From Acidobacteriota bacterium (lineage in GTDB: Bacteria; Acidobacteriota; Thermoanaerobaculia; Multivoradales; JAHEKO01): 16,524 bases of DNA. Positions within the stretch are counted from its first letter, which is position 1. Each line of letters begins with the position of its first letter. Of this stretch, positions 1-6,121 are shown piece by piece. The stretch covers positions 1-16,524 of the forward strand of contig JAOTZA010000035.1 of the NCBI GenBank assembly GCA_029861655.1, given 5' to 3'. The notes below the pieces were generated by a model. The model saw only the letters and a list, made by a program, of their open reading frames with translations, was not told the DNA's origin and did not search any database. Position numbers and translations under genes: made by a program.

Positions 1-89
1 ACCTCGCCGGGCCCGGGCTCGGGGCGCTCGATCTCCTGCCACTCGAGTACTTCGGGGCCGCCATGCCGGCTGATGCGGAAGCCACGCAT
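1..89 (-). CDS. Quinone oxidoreductase / zinc-type alcohol dehydrogenase-like protein (N-terminus only)
   Basis: Only the first 29 codons lie in the window; the gene runs off the left edge. The start reads MRGFRISRHGGPEVLEW and continues into a P-E-P-G-P-G-E stretch. This is the classic opening of the MDR-family NADPH:quinone reductases, where the GGPEVL and 'RPxPGPGEV' elements form the start of the GroES-like domain. In-frame ATGs exist at 101 and 89. I chose 89 because it matches the family N-terminus and because a strong -10-like TATGAT lies exactly 7 nt upstream (97-102), which would give a leaderless mRNA. No Shine-Dalgarno precedes either ATG. The cyclo-ligase gene ends 38 bp upstream on the same strand. 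The substrate cannot be told from this fragment. Confidence 0.8.
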   Translation of the reverse strand, partial: MRGFRISRHGGPEVLEWQEIERPEPGPGE

Positions 90-96
90 GCGGCCG

Positions 97-102
97 ATCA
101 TA
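97..102 (-). promoter_or_regulatory. -10-like TATGAT, leaderless-type promoter of the oxidoreductase gene
   Basis: TATGAT matches the sigma70 -10 consensus at 5 of 6 positions and ends 7 nt before the ATG at 89. No convincing -35 is visible at 16-18 nt spacing. Transcription would start at or next to the A of the ATG. Confidence 0.4.
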
Positions 103-127
103 GTTGACCAGGAGGCCAGGTCGGCCT

Positions 128-706
128 CTACTGCCGGATCGTCTCGGTTTCGGTGACGATGACGTCGAGCGCCACATCGTGCGGCTCGACCGGGAGCTCT
201 TCGAGGAGCTGTCGATCGTACGCGAGGCCGATCGTCGCCAGCCGGCGCTCCGCGAGAAAGCGGTCGAAGTACCCGCTGCCGTAGCCCAGCCGGTATCCAC
301 GCCGATCGAACCCGAGGCCCACGAGAACAACGGCGTCGAGAAGTTCGTCGACGGATTCGCTCGCCAACTCCAGGGTTCCGGCCGGCGGCTGGCGGAGTCC
401 GAAGGAGAGCGTTTCGAGTTCACACGGATAGCGATGGAGATGAATCCGGTGGTCCTGCGGATCGACCCGCGGTACGTAGACCTTTCTACCCGAGAGGAGT
501 AATCGATCGACGAGGCCCCAGGTGTCGATCTCGAGCCCAAACGAAAGACAGCAGAGGAGCCTCTGAGCTTCGACGAGCTCGGGAAGGGCGAGGGCTCGAT
601 CGGCCACTCGTGCCGCCGCCGCTTTCGCCGACTCGGGATCGATCCCCGCGAGCCGTCCGCGCAGCCGTTCTCGAAGGGTGGCTTTGGTCTTCCCGTGATT
701 CGGCAT
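128..706 (-). CDS. 5-formyltetrahydrofolate cyclo-ligase
   Basis: A 192-aa protein of normal family length. The enzyme (5,10-methenyltetrahydrofolate synthetase, YgfA/MTHFS family) uses ATP to convert 5-formyl-THF to 5,10-methenyl-THF in the cytoplasm, salvaging folate for one-carbon metabolism. Diagnostic features are a basic N-terminal K-x-x-LR segment (residues 8-14) and the nucleotide-binding loop at about 132-150 (GFDRRGYRLGYGSGYFDRF). They are followed by the PHD motif (175-177) and a C-terminal V-I-V-T-E. The reading frame is open well upstream, but that part has no resemblance to the family and overlaps a gene remnant and the end of the beta-helix gene. I therefore start at the ATG at 706. 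No Shine-Dalgarno or clear -10 precedes this ATG, so its transcription start is unknown. Stop is TAG. Confidence 0.92.
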   Translation of the reverse strand: MPNHGKTKATLRERLRGRLAGIDPESAKAAAARVADRALALPELVEAQRLLCCLSFGLEIDTWGLVDRLLLSGRKVYVPRVDPQDHRIHLHRYPCELETLSFGLRQPPAGTLELASESVDELLDAVVLVGLGFDRRGYRLGYGSGYFDRFLAERRLATIGLAYDRQLLEELPVEPHDVALDVIVTETETIRQ

Positions 707-738
707 CTTATTGAAGAAGAGGCTCGAGCACCGGTTAC

Positions 739-828
739 TCAGCCGCCTCCCAGCATGACCCTCCAATCGGCGCCATCGATGCCGATGACCACGGCTTGGG
801 TGCCGGTCCTTTCGATGGTTCTGCGCAT
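739..828 (-). pseudogene. 29-codon remnant of an alkaline-phosphatase-superfamily (type I phosphodiesterase/nucleotide pyrophosphatase) gene
   Basis: Between the beta-helix gene and the cyclo-ligase, the minus strand has a short ATG-to-TGA frame. Its core reads QAVVIGIDGADWRVM. This is the N-terminal signature of type I phosphodiesterase/nucleotide pyrophosphatase-like proteins, in which the Asp of the G-x-D-G-A-D-W motif binds metal. The family is normally several hundred residues long. Here the frame stops 4 codons after the motif. A +1-type shifted frame then reads AGRRLSNR, reminiscent of the 'AAGRLPNL' that usually follows the motif after a short spacer. The remnant then ends in the cyclo-ligase start region. 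I read it as the decayed 5' end of a lost gene, left at a rearrangement junction. A small functional peptide is a less likely alternative. Confidence 0.55.
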
Positions 829-845
829 TGGGGTGGCGTCCTAGC

Positions 846-2726
846 TCAGGGCAGCAGATCGGGATCGATCGCGACGGTGAGACGGGCGTCTTTTTCGACG
901 TTGAAGCCGTTCTCGAACTCGGCCCGTTGGCCCACCCGCAGAATCGCCTCGGCGCCGGATTTGACGGTCGTCCCACTCGTCGAGAGCATCGAAGTACAGG
1001 CCTCGATCCTGAGGTAGGAAAAGATCGTTTCGTCCGATAGATCGAAGGAATCGCCACCCGGCAGCGGGCACACGGGGCAATTGGCCGTACAGGTGACGCT
1101 GACGTCGTAGCCGAACTGGGGGGCGGACCCGACCTCTTCCGAGATCTTGACGTCGAGGACGGCGTTTGTCGCCGGCATATAGGTGATCAGCGAGGCGGAC
1201 GGTTCGCCTCCGCCGTCGTTGTCGGTCGCCAGCGTTGGGCCGCACTCTTCCCTCAGCGTCAGTATCGTGTCCGTGGCGCCTAAGAGGTTGCTGGTACGGA
1301 TCTCGTAGGTGGCTCCGGCCTGTGCCTCGAACCAGATCCAGTCCTCCGCGTCCTGCCGGTGCAAATGGCGCTCGGCCCTGCCCAGCGGGATGTGATGGCC
1401 GAAGCAGTCATCATCATCGCTGTTGTCGCCGCTGGCTTCGAACTCGTCGTCCGCACCGTATTCGAAGGCGCCACTGTCACAGTTGCCGTCGCGCGGCGCC
1501 CCGCGGGCGTCGGTCAAGAGCTCGCAAGAGGGGTCCTGGTCGACCGCGTTGCTCCCAGCATAGAGGGCATGCGTCATGACGGGGCCACCGTGGTCTATGA
1601 GGACAATGCCGAGGCCGGAGGTCGTCACCCGGGGGCAGCTGTCGTCGCTGCCGAAGTTGTGGCCGCCGTCGGTGATACCGCCGTCGCAGTTGTCTCCCAG
1701 ACCGTAGAGAGAGCTGGTCACGATGGAGCGTGTCAAGGTCATCGTTCCGCTTCCGTTGTAGAGCGCTTCCGCATAGCCGAGGCCTGAGGTATTGCTATAG
1801 AGAGTGCTGTTGGCGACGGTCACCTCGCCGGCGCGGTTGTACGCGCCACCACCTAGACCGCTGTCGTTGACGCCGGCGTGATTCTCCGAGAGCGTGGTGT
1901 TGGTGAGCGTCACGGTTCCGGTAGCGTTGTAGATCCCGCCGCCGTAGCCTATGGTGTTCACACCGGCTCTGTTGCCCGAGAGTGTGGTGTTTTTGAGAAC
2001 TACCGTGCCGAAGCCGTTGTAGATTCCGCCACCGTAGCCGTACTCGGTGCCCGACGCGGTGTTGTTCGAGAGGGTGCTGTTGGTCGCCCTCAAGGCGCCG
2101 GAGGCGTTGTGGATTCCACCTCCTTCGGCATAGATACCGAACGCGAAATTTCCCGACACTGTGGTGTGAGTCAGAGCGACCGTGCCGCCCGCGTTGTGGA
2201 TTCCGCCTCCCTCGGCGTTGTTGTCATTCGTGCCGTTGTCCGAGACCGTGCTGTAGATCAGGGCGAGGGCGCCGCGGTTGAAGAGGCCTCCGCCCTTTGC
2301 CGTGACCCCTTCCTGCGAAGCCGACCCGTCGCTGACAGTGGTGTCGAGAAGGGTCAAGTCGCCTGAGGCGGCTATGTGGAAGATACGAAACCTGGGCGTG
2401 GCGGGCAGCGTCGAGCGCGACACCTCGTGACCGTCTCCCTGAATCGTGATCTCCGAAGTGATCGAGGGCAGTCCATTGTTCCCGTCGGTGGTGTTGTCTA
2501 CCGAGGTGAGCGTGATGCCGCCGGTCAAGACGATTCGGTCCGGGCCCGCCGCCGCGCCGGCTGGACAGCTGCCGGTCGCGACCCCTGTGTTGGCGGCCGT
2601 GATGGCGTCTGTCAGGGTGCAACCGCTGGCGGTGCTGACCGTGATGACCGCGGCCGAGACGGGCACTTGCAGGACAAGCCAGACGACCAGCGGAAGAGCC
2701 AGGGATTTGTGAGCCCGAACCGACAT
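846..2726 (-). CDS. Secreted right-handed parallel beta-helix protein with Pmp-like repeats, choice-of-anchor-Q-type and coathanger-like C-terminus
   Basis: A 626-aa exported protein of unknown function. It has an N-terminal signal peptide (about residues 1-25, ending VSAA). Residues 145-330 hold six imperfect repeats of 28-30 residues with the pattern GGG(I/L/A)(Y/H/F)N followed by N-T-T-L-S-x-N, as in chlamydial polymorphic membrane proteins and other parallel beta-helix surface proteins. Residues about 393-423 (ending DSGAFEYG) match the end of 'choice-of-anchor Q' beta-helix proteins. An acidic stretch (423-440, run of four Asp) leads into a beta-sandwich like pre-peptidase C-terminal domains (about 445-546). 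The last 60 residues resemble the '3-coathanger stack' sorting/adhesion domain. It is likely cell-surface or secreted. Its start lies 71 bp from the divergent gene at 2798; a TAGGGT (2740-2745) 13 nt upstream of the ATG could be its -10. Confidence 0.8.
   Translation of the reverse strand: MSVRAHKSLALPLVVWLVLQVPVSAAVITVSTASGCTLTDAITAANTGVATGSCPAGAAAGPDRIVLTGGITLTSVDNTTDGNNGLPSITSEITIQGDGHEVSRSTLPATPRFRIFHIAASGDLTLLDTTVSDGSASQEGVTAKGGGLFNRGALALIYSTVSDNGTNDNNAEGGGIHNAGGTVALTHTTVSGNFAFGIYAEGGGIHNASGALRATNSTLSNNTASGTEYGYGGGIYNGFGTVVLKNTTLSGNRAGVNTIGYGGGIYNATGTVTLTNTTLSENHAGVNDSGLGGGAYNRAGEVTVANSTLYSNTSGLGYAEALYNGSGTMTLTRSIVTSSLYGLGDNCDGGITDGGHNFGSDDSCPRVTTSGLGIVLIDHGGPVMTHALYAGSNAVDQDPSCELLTDARGAPRDGNCDSGAFEYGADDEFEASGDNSDDDDCFGHHIPLGRAERHLHRQDAEDWIWFEAQAGATYEIRTSNLLGATDTILTLREECGPTLATDNDGGGEPSASLITYMPATNAVLDVKISEEVGSAPQFGYDVSVTCTANCPVCPLPGGDSFDLSDETIFSYLRIEACTSMLSTSGTTVKSGAEAILRVGQRAEFENGFNVEKDARLTVAIDPDLLP
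1737..2294 (-). repeat. Imperfect ~90-bp coding repeats (Pmp-type GGG-I-Y-N units)
   Basis: Six units of 84-90 bp encode the GGG(I/L/A)(Y/H/F)N motif at residues 145, 173, 202, 232, 262 and 292 of the beta-helix protein. The GGGIYN and NTTLS segments are the most conserved. Each unit is expected to form one turn of the helix. Such arrays often change copy number by slippage. Confidence 0.7.
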
Positions 2727-2784
2727 CTGGGGTGAACCGACCCTAGCATGGGCCTCTGTCGTGCCCCTGACCGAGCCGCTCCGC

Positions 2785-2790
2785 TAGACT
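2785..2790 (+). promoter_or_regulatory. -10-like TAGACT, leaderless-type promoter of the 2798 gene
   Basis: TAGACT fits TANNNT and ends 7 nt before the ATG at 2798. No Shine-Dalgarno lies between them. It shares the 71-bp divergent promoter region with the beta-helix gene. Confidence 0.35.
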
Positions 2791-2797
2791 TCGGGCG

Positions 2798-3643
2798 ATG
2801 CGCCGCTTCCCCCGACTCACTCTATGGACGATTGGCACGTGGCTTGTGCTGTCCTTCTGGTCTGGAGTCGTCCGCGCCGAACTGCCGTTTCTTCTCGATC
2901 TGCCGGCCACGCGCGCCAACTCGGCGAGCATTCGATACACACCGGGATCGCTTGACCGCGCGTCGCACGTCCAGGCTCGGTTGGGTTTTCTGGTGCACGA
3001 TTTCGGCCGCTGGACGGGCTACAAACTACCTCTCCACGCATATCTCTTGTCGCGGCGGGAGTGGGAAGCGATCGGTGTTCGGATCCCTTACGGGTTGCCG
3101 GTGCGGCTGCCGGACGGTGGCCTGGTTTTGAGCGCCTGGGGGGATGCGCAAATGGTGGCTCTGTGGCGGGATCTTCTGGATGGCGACCTGCCGGCCCTCG
3201 AAGGAACGCCACTTCGTGGCACTTCCGAAGAAGCGTCCAGCCTCCTCGGACTCGATCTGCTGGCCCAGGTCGAGGCTGCCAGGACCCTGGTGGCGAGAGC
3301 CGGGTTCGCTGCCGCCGAGCCGAAGATCCACGACCTTCTTGCCCACACTTTGGCCGCTGGCGCGTTCGGCCGCCACGAGGCCGCGCGTCTCGATGACATC
3401 GTCACGGTTTTCGAGCGACTCGAGACAGCCGTCATAGAGGACAACTCCCCGAACTCCGAACTCCGGTTGCTGCTGCGAGTACAGGCCCGGACCTTCCGTG
3501 CGGCTTCCCGGCTTCTGGCCGCCCGGGGGGAGGATGGAGTCAAGGCGTTGTTCAAGTTGGCAAAGAAGAAGGACGGAGCGCTCGATGCGCCCACCCTGCG
3601 CAAGAAGTTCCCGGAAATCACCGACTGGCTGGAGAGGAGATAG
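2798..3643 (+). CDS. Secreted/periplasmic protein of unknown function, operon partner of the persulfide dioxygenase
   Basis: A 281-aa protein I do not recognise. Residues 1-27 look like a signal peptide: basic start, a hydrophobic W/L-rich core, and cleavage after V-V-R-A. The mature part (from about residue 28) has a segment suggesting a compact globular fold (about 60-115, with HDFGRWTGY), then a long mostly helical C-terminal half. No HExxH, Cys pair, lipobox or other catalytic signature is visible, and the mature part contains no Cys. The start follows a TAGACT by 7 nt without a Shine-Dalgarno. The stop codon lies only 5 bp before the TTG start of the persulfide dioxygenase-rhodanese, whose ribosome-binding site is inside this gene's last codons. 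The two are therefore almost certainly one operon and possibly translationally coupled. A link to sulfide or persulfide handling is inferred from that context only. Confidence 0.75.
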   Translation: MRRFPRLTLWTIGTWLVLSFWSGVVRAELPFLLDLPATRANSASIRYTPGSLDRASHVQARLGFLVHDFGRWTGYKLPLHAYLLSRREWEAIGVRIPYGLPVRLPDGGLVLSAWGDAQMVALWRDLLDGDLPALEGTPLRGTSEEASSLLGLDLLAQVEAARTLVARAGFAAAEPKIHDLLAHTLAAGAFGRHEAARLDDIVTVFERLETAVIEDNSPNSELRLLLRVQARTFRAASRLLAARGEDGVKALFKLAKKKDGALDAPTLRKKFPEITDWLERR

Positions 3644-3648
3644 AGGCA

Positions 3649-5091
3649 TTGTTTTTTCGCCAGCTCATGGACCGCCGGCTGGCGCAATACGCCTATCTGA
3701 TTGGCTGCCAGCAAACCCGCGAGGCGATCGTGATCGATCCACAGCGCGACGTGGACCGCTATCTGGATCTGGCCCGCCTGGAAGACCTCGAGATCACGGC
3801 CGTGACTGAAACACACATCCACGCCGACTTTCTTTCGGGGGCGCGTGAGCTGGCCGAGCGCACCGGTGCCGTGGCCTATCTGTCGGACGAAGGTGGAGAG
3901 GGGTGGCGCTACGAGTGGCCCGCGCGCGGCGACTACCGTCATGTGGCCCTGCGTGACAAGGATACTTTCAGCATCGGCCGGATCGAGTTCCAGGCCCTGC
4001 ACACGCCCGGCCACACACCGGAGCACGTGAGTTTTCTGGTGACAGACCGCGGGGGCGGCGCGGCCGAGCCGATGGGGTTGGCGTCGGGCGATTTTGTCTT
4101 TGTTGGCGATCTGGGTCGGCCCGATCTGCTCGAGTCGGCAGCCGGTGAGAGTGGCGCGATGGAGCCGGCGGCACGAGCGCTCTATCGATCGGTCGGCGGC
4201 TTTCTCGAGTTGCCCGACTATCTGCGCGTCTGGCCCGGGCACGGGGCAGGCAGTGCCTGCGGCAAGGCGCTCGGCGCGGTGCCCGACTCCACCGTGGGCT
4301 ACGAGCGCCGTTTCAATGTCTCGATCCAGGCTGCCGAACGAGGCGAGGACGTATTTGTCGACGCCATCCTGGACGGCCAACCCGAACCGCCACTCTACTT
4401 CGGGCGGATGAAGCGGTTGAACAAGAGCGGCCCGCCGATGCTGGGCGAGCTGCCATCGCCGGCGCGGCTGACCGCGGAAGAGCTGGCGGCCCTGGCCGGG
4501 CGCCGCGATGTCGCGGTGATCGACACCCGGCTCGATCGCAAGGAGTTCATGTCGGTCCATCTCGAGGGCTCGTTCTACGCACCGCTCGACAAGAGCTTTC
4601 CAACCATCACCGGTTCTTATGTCGAACCGGGTCTGCCGATTTATCTGGTGATCGAGGAGCCGCAAGTGGAGGAGGCGGTTCGTGAGCTCGTCCGGATCGG
4701 GCTCGACGAGGTCGTCGGCTTTACGCCGCCTGAGGCCCTTGCGGAGTTGGCCCGGGTCGCCGGCGCGAGTGGGGCCGCCCGACTTTCCACAACTCGCCGC
4801 GTTGGTTTTTCGGCCGCGCTCTCGTCGCAGTCCGAGGGCACACTCCTCGATGTCCGGGGCCGCTCGGAGTTTGATGCTGGCCGCGTCGAAGGAGCTCTCA
4901 ATATAGCCCACACGCGGCTGCTGGACCGGCGCCGAGACGTCCCCAAGGGTGAGACCGTATGGGTGTACTGCCGGAGCGGTGCCCGGGCGGCTGCCGCCGC
5001 AGCGCTCTTGGAGCGATTCGGCCACCCGGTGGTCTACGTGGATGATCTGTTCTCGCGCGTACCCCGGGAACGCGTGGTCCCAAAGGCTTGA
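3649..5091 (+). CDS. CstB-like persulfide dioxygenase-rhodanese fusion
   Basis: A 480-aa three-domain enzyme. Residues 1-250 are an ETHE1-type metallo-beta-lactamase persulfide dioxygenase with the iron-site motifs THIHAD (H56, H58, D60), TPGH (H122), GDLGRPDL (D154) and WPGH (H198). Residues about 275-375 are a rhodanese fold without a catalytic Cys (the active-loop position reads LVIEEP). Residues about 385-475 are an active rhodanese with loop CRSGAR (C441). This is the domain order of Staphylococcus aureus CstB, which oxidises persulfides to sulfite and transfers sulfur to give thiosulfate. The protein has exactly three Cys, at 20, 204 and 441, which appear equivalent to the CstB cysteines 20, 201 and 408. 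The start is TTG, chosen because MFFRQLxD-like openings are typical and a strong GGAGAGGAG (3631-3639) lies 9 nt upstream. It acts in the cytoplasm in sulfide detoxification. Confidence 0.92.
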   Translation: MFFRQLMDRRLAQYAYLIGCQQTREAIVIDPQRDVDRYLDLARLEDLEITAVTETHIHADFLSGARELAERTGAVAYLSDEGGEGWRYEWPARGDYRHVALRDKDTFSIGRIEFQALHTPGHTPEHVSFLVTDRGGGAAEPMGLASGDFVFVGDLGRPDLLESAAGESGAMEPAARALYRSVGGFLELPDYLRVWPGHGAGSACGKALGAVPDSTVGYERRFNVSIQAAERGEDVFVDAILDGQPEPPLYFGRMKRLNKSGPPMLGELPSPARLTAEELAALAGRRDVAVIDTRLDRKEFMSVHLEGSFYAPLDKSFPTITGSYVEPGLPIYLVIEEPQVEEAVRELVRIGLDEVVGFTPPEALAELARVAGASGAARLSTTRRVGFSAALSSQSEGTLLDVRGRSEFDAGRVEGALNIAHTRLLDRRRDVPKGETVWVYCRSGARAAAAAALLERFGHPVVYVDDLFSRVPRERVVPKA

Positions 5092-5113
5092 GCCGGCCAG
5101 AGGGTCGATCTGT

Positions 5114-5142
5114 GCCAGCAGAGATAATCTGCCCCTGTTGGC
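5114..5142 (+). terminator. Hairpin after the persulfide dioxygenase gene, possible terminator
   Basis: Arms GCCAGCAG (5114-5121) and CTGTTGGC (5135-5142) pair over 8 bp with one G-U; the loop is 13 nt. It sits 23 bp after the stop codon. No U-run follows, so it could equally be an mRNA 3' stabiliser. A small palindrome, GTGAA-aaaa-TTCAC (5148-5161), lies just beyond. Confidence 0.25.
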
Positions 5143-5161
5143 TGGGTGTGAAAAAATTCAC

Positions 5162-5190
5162 TTGTCATCGATAGTTAATTCCCGGAGAAT
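5162..5190 (+). promoter_or_regulatory. Sigma70-like promoter of the outer-membrane protein gene
   Basis: TTGTCA (5162-5167; 5 of 6 to TTGACA), then a 17-nt spacer, then GAGAAT (5185-5190; 4 of 6 to TATAAT). The expected start near 5197 leaves a 5' UTR of about 58 nt that contains a strong Shine-Dalgarno. The palindrome at 5148-5161 lies just upstream of the -35 and could bind a regulator. Confidence 0.45.
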
Positions 5191-5254
5191 AGGCGGGAGA
5201 CGATCTGAAACTCGGTCCGGGCACAAAGCCGCGCTGGGAAGAAGGAGGTTCGGC

Positions 5255-5833
5255 ATGAAGAGATCAGCACTACTGTTTGGTGTCGCGGCCCTGTTGCTGA
5301 CGGCTCCGGCGATGGCGGGGGGCATAGGGCTCACGGCATCGACTTGGGATACGGACACCGCCGGCGACGACGAGGGAGCCGGGGTCAAGGTCGAGATCGA
5401 CATGGGGGGCGCCTTCGAATTGGAGATGCGGTGGACGTTCTTCGACGTCTTGGGCCAGGCCAGCCAGAACGACCTCTTCGAGTTCGAGGCGGTGCCGATC
5501 GACTTTGGCATCGCCTACAACTTTCGCCAGGACGAAAAGGTCAATCCGTACCTCGGTGTCGGTGGAACGTATGTGACGCTCAAGCCCAACCAGGGTTCTG
5601 CTGACATCCTCAACGACCCTTCCAGACCCCGCAGCCAGGACGAGTTCGGCTACTACGGAGAGTTGGGGTTCGAGGTGCGCGCCACCAATAAGCTGTCGTT
5701 CTTTATCGAGGGTCTGTACCGCAACATCAAGGGAGAGATCCGGGGCCGCGACCTCAATACGGACCCCAACCTCGATTTCCAGCTGGATCTGGCGGGAGCT
5801 TCGGCAAACGTCGGTCTGCTGTACCGCTGGTAG
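5255..5833 (+). CDS. Outer-membrane beta-barrel protein
   Basis: A 192-aa exported protein. A signal peptide (residues 1-21, cleavage after A-M-A) is followed by alternating polar/aromatic strands typical of 8-stranded barrels: MRWTFFDVLG, DFGIAYNF, NPYLGVGGTYVTL, FGYYGELGFEV, LSFFIEGLYRNI. The C-terminal strand ends NVGLLYRW, with the terminal aromatic residue preferred by the BAM machinery. It resembles OmpW/OmpA-barrel-type proteins in size, but no specific family can be named. The frame is open upstream, but the start is fixed at 5255 by AAGGAGG (5242-5248) with 6-nt spacing and by the signal peptide. It probably has its own promoter at 5162-5190. The long, well-formed leader suggests strong expression. 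Confidence 0.85.
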   Translation: MKRSALLFGVAALLLTAPAMAGGIGLTASTWDTDTAGDDEGAGVKVEIDMGGAFELEMRWTFFDVLGQASQNDLFEFEAVPIDFGIAYNFRQDEKVNPYLGVGGTYVTLKPNQGSADILNDPSRPRSQDEFGYYGELGFEVRATNKLSFFIEGLYRNIKGEIRGRDLNTDPNLDFQLDLAGASANVGLLYRW

Positions 5834-5852
5834 GGGCGTCGGTTGGCGGTTG

Positions 5853-5892
5853 CCAGCCCGGTCGAACGCCCGGCTGGAAACAGCGCTCACCA
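5853..5892 (+). repeat. Dispersed structured repeat, copy 1
   Basis: A hairpin with outer arms CAGCC (5854-5858) and GGCTG (5872-5876) carries GAAC in its loop. A tail follows, reading GAAAC, then A, then GCGCTCACCA (to 5892). A closely similar unit in the same orientation lies at 13085-13121. The 29-bp core 5864-5892 differs from 13093-13121 at three positions. It lies in the 288-bp gap 5834-6121. That gap also holds hairpin arms GGTTGGC/GCCAGCC (5841-5858), GACTC/GAGTC (6011-6024) and GGCTC/GAGCC (6029-6048). I see no gene in it. Confidence 0.5.
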
Positions 5893-6080
5893 AGTGGCCC
5901 TTCGTAGGTAGGATTCGCGCTTCGTTGTTCGCCCGCGCGGGCCGATCGTGGTCTTTGACCTGTGGGTTGACCGTGGGCTCACAGCGTTCCTGCCGAGCAT
6001 TCGCCGGGCTGACTCGAAGGAGTCCCACGGCTCGACGGGGACAGAGCCGCCGGCTCGTTCGATGTAGTGGGGTCGTCAGC

Positions 6081-6086
6081 TAGAAT
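6081..6086 (+). promoter_or_regulatory. -10-like TAGAAT of the M20 amidohydrolase gene
   Basis: TAGAAT is 5 of 6 to TATAAT and lies 35 nt before the ATG at 6122. A start near 6093 would leave about 29 nt of leader, including the Shine-Dalgarno at 6109-6114. The -35 region (TTCGAT, 17-nt spacing) is a poor match. Confidence 0.35.
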
Positions 6087-6121
6087 CCTGCAGTCTCGGA
6101 AACTCCCCAAGGAGACCCGCG

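Noticed and set aside
707..845. Possible 6S RNA gene upstream of the cyclo-ligase, as in Escherichia coli (ssrS-ygfA)
   Set aside because: The 139-bp gap is too short, shows no long closing stem with a central bubble, and is instead explained by a phosphodiesterase gene remnant.
707..1057. Upstream extension of the cyclo-ligase frame (to 309 residues)
   Set aside because: It is Arg/Pro/Ser-rich, overlaps the beta-helix gene and the phosphodiesterase remnant in other frames, and does not match the family, which begins near the ATG at 706.
3088..5025. A 645-codon open frame on the minus strand, antisense to the persulfide dioxygenase and its partner
   Set aside because: It is composition-driven: the overlapping plus-strand gene has all catalytic motifs, while the antisense product has no recognisable domain and is rich in Arg, Pro and Ser.
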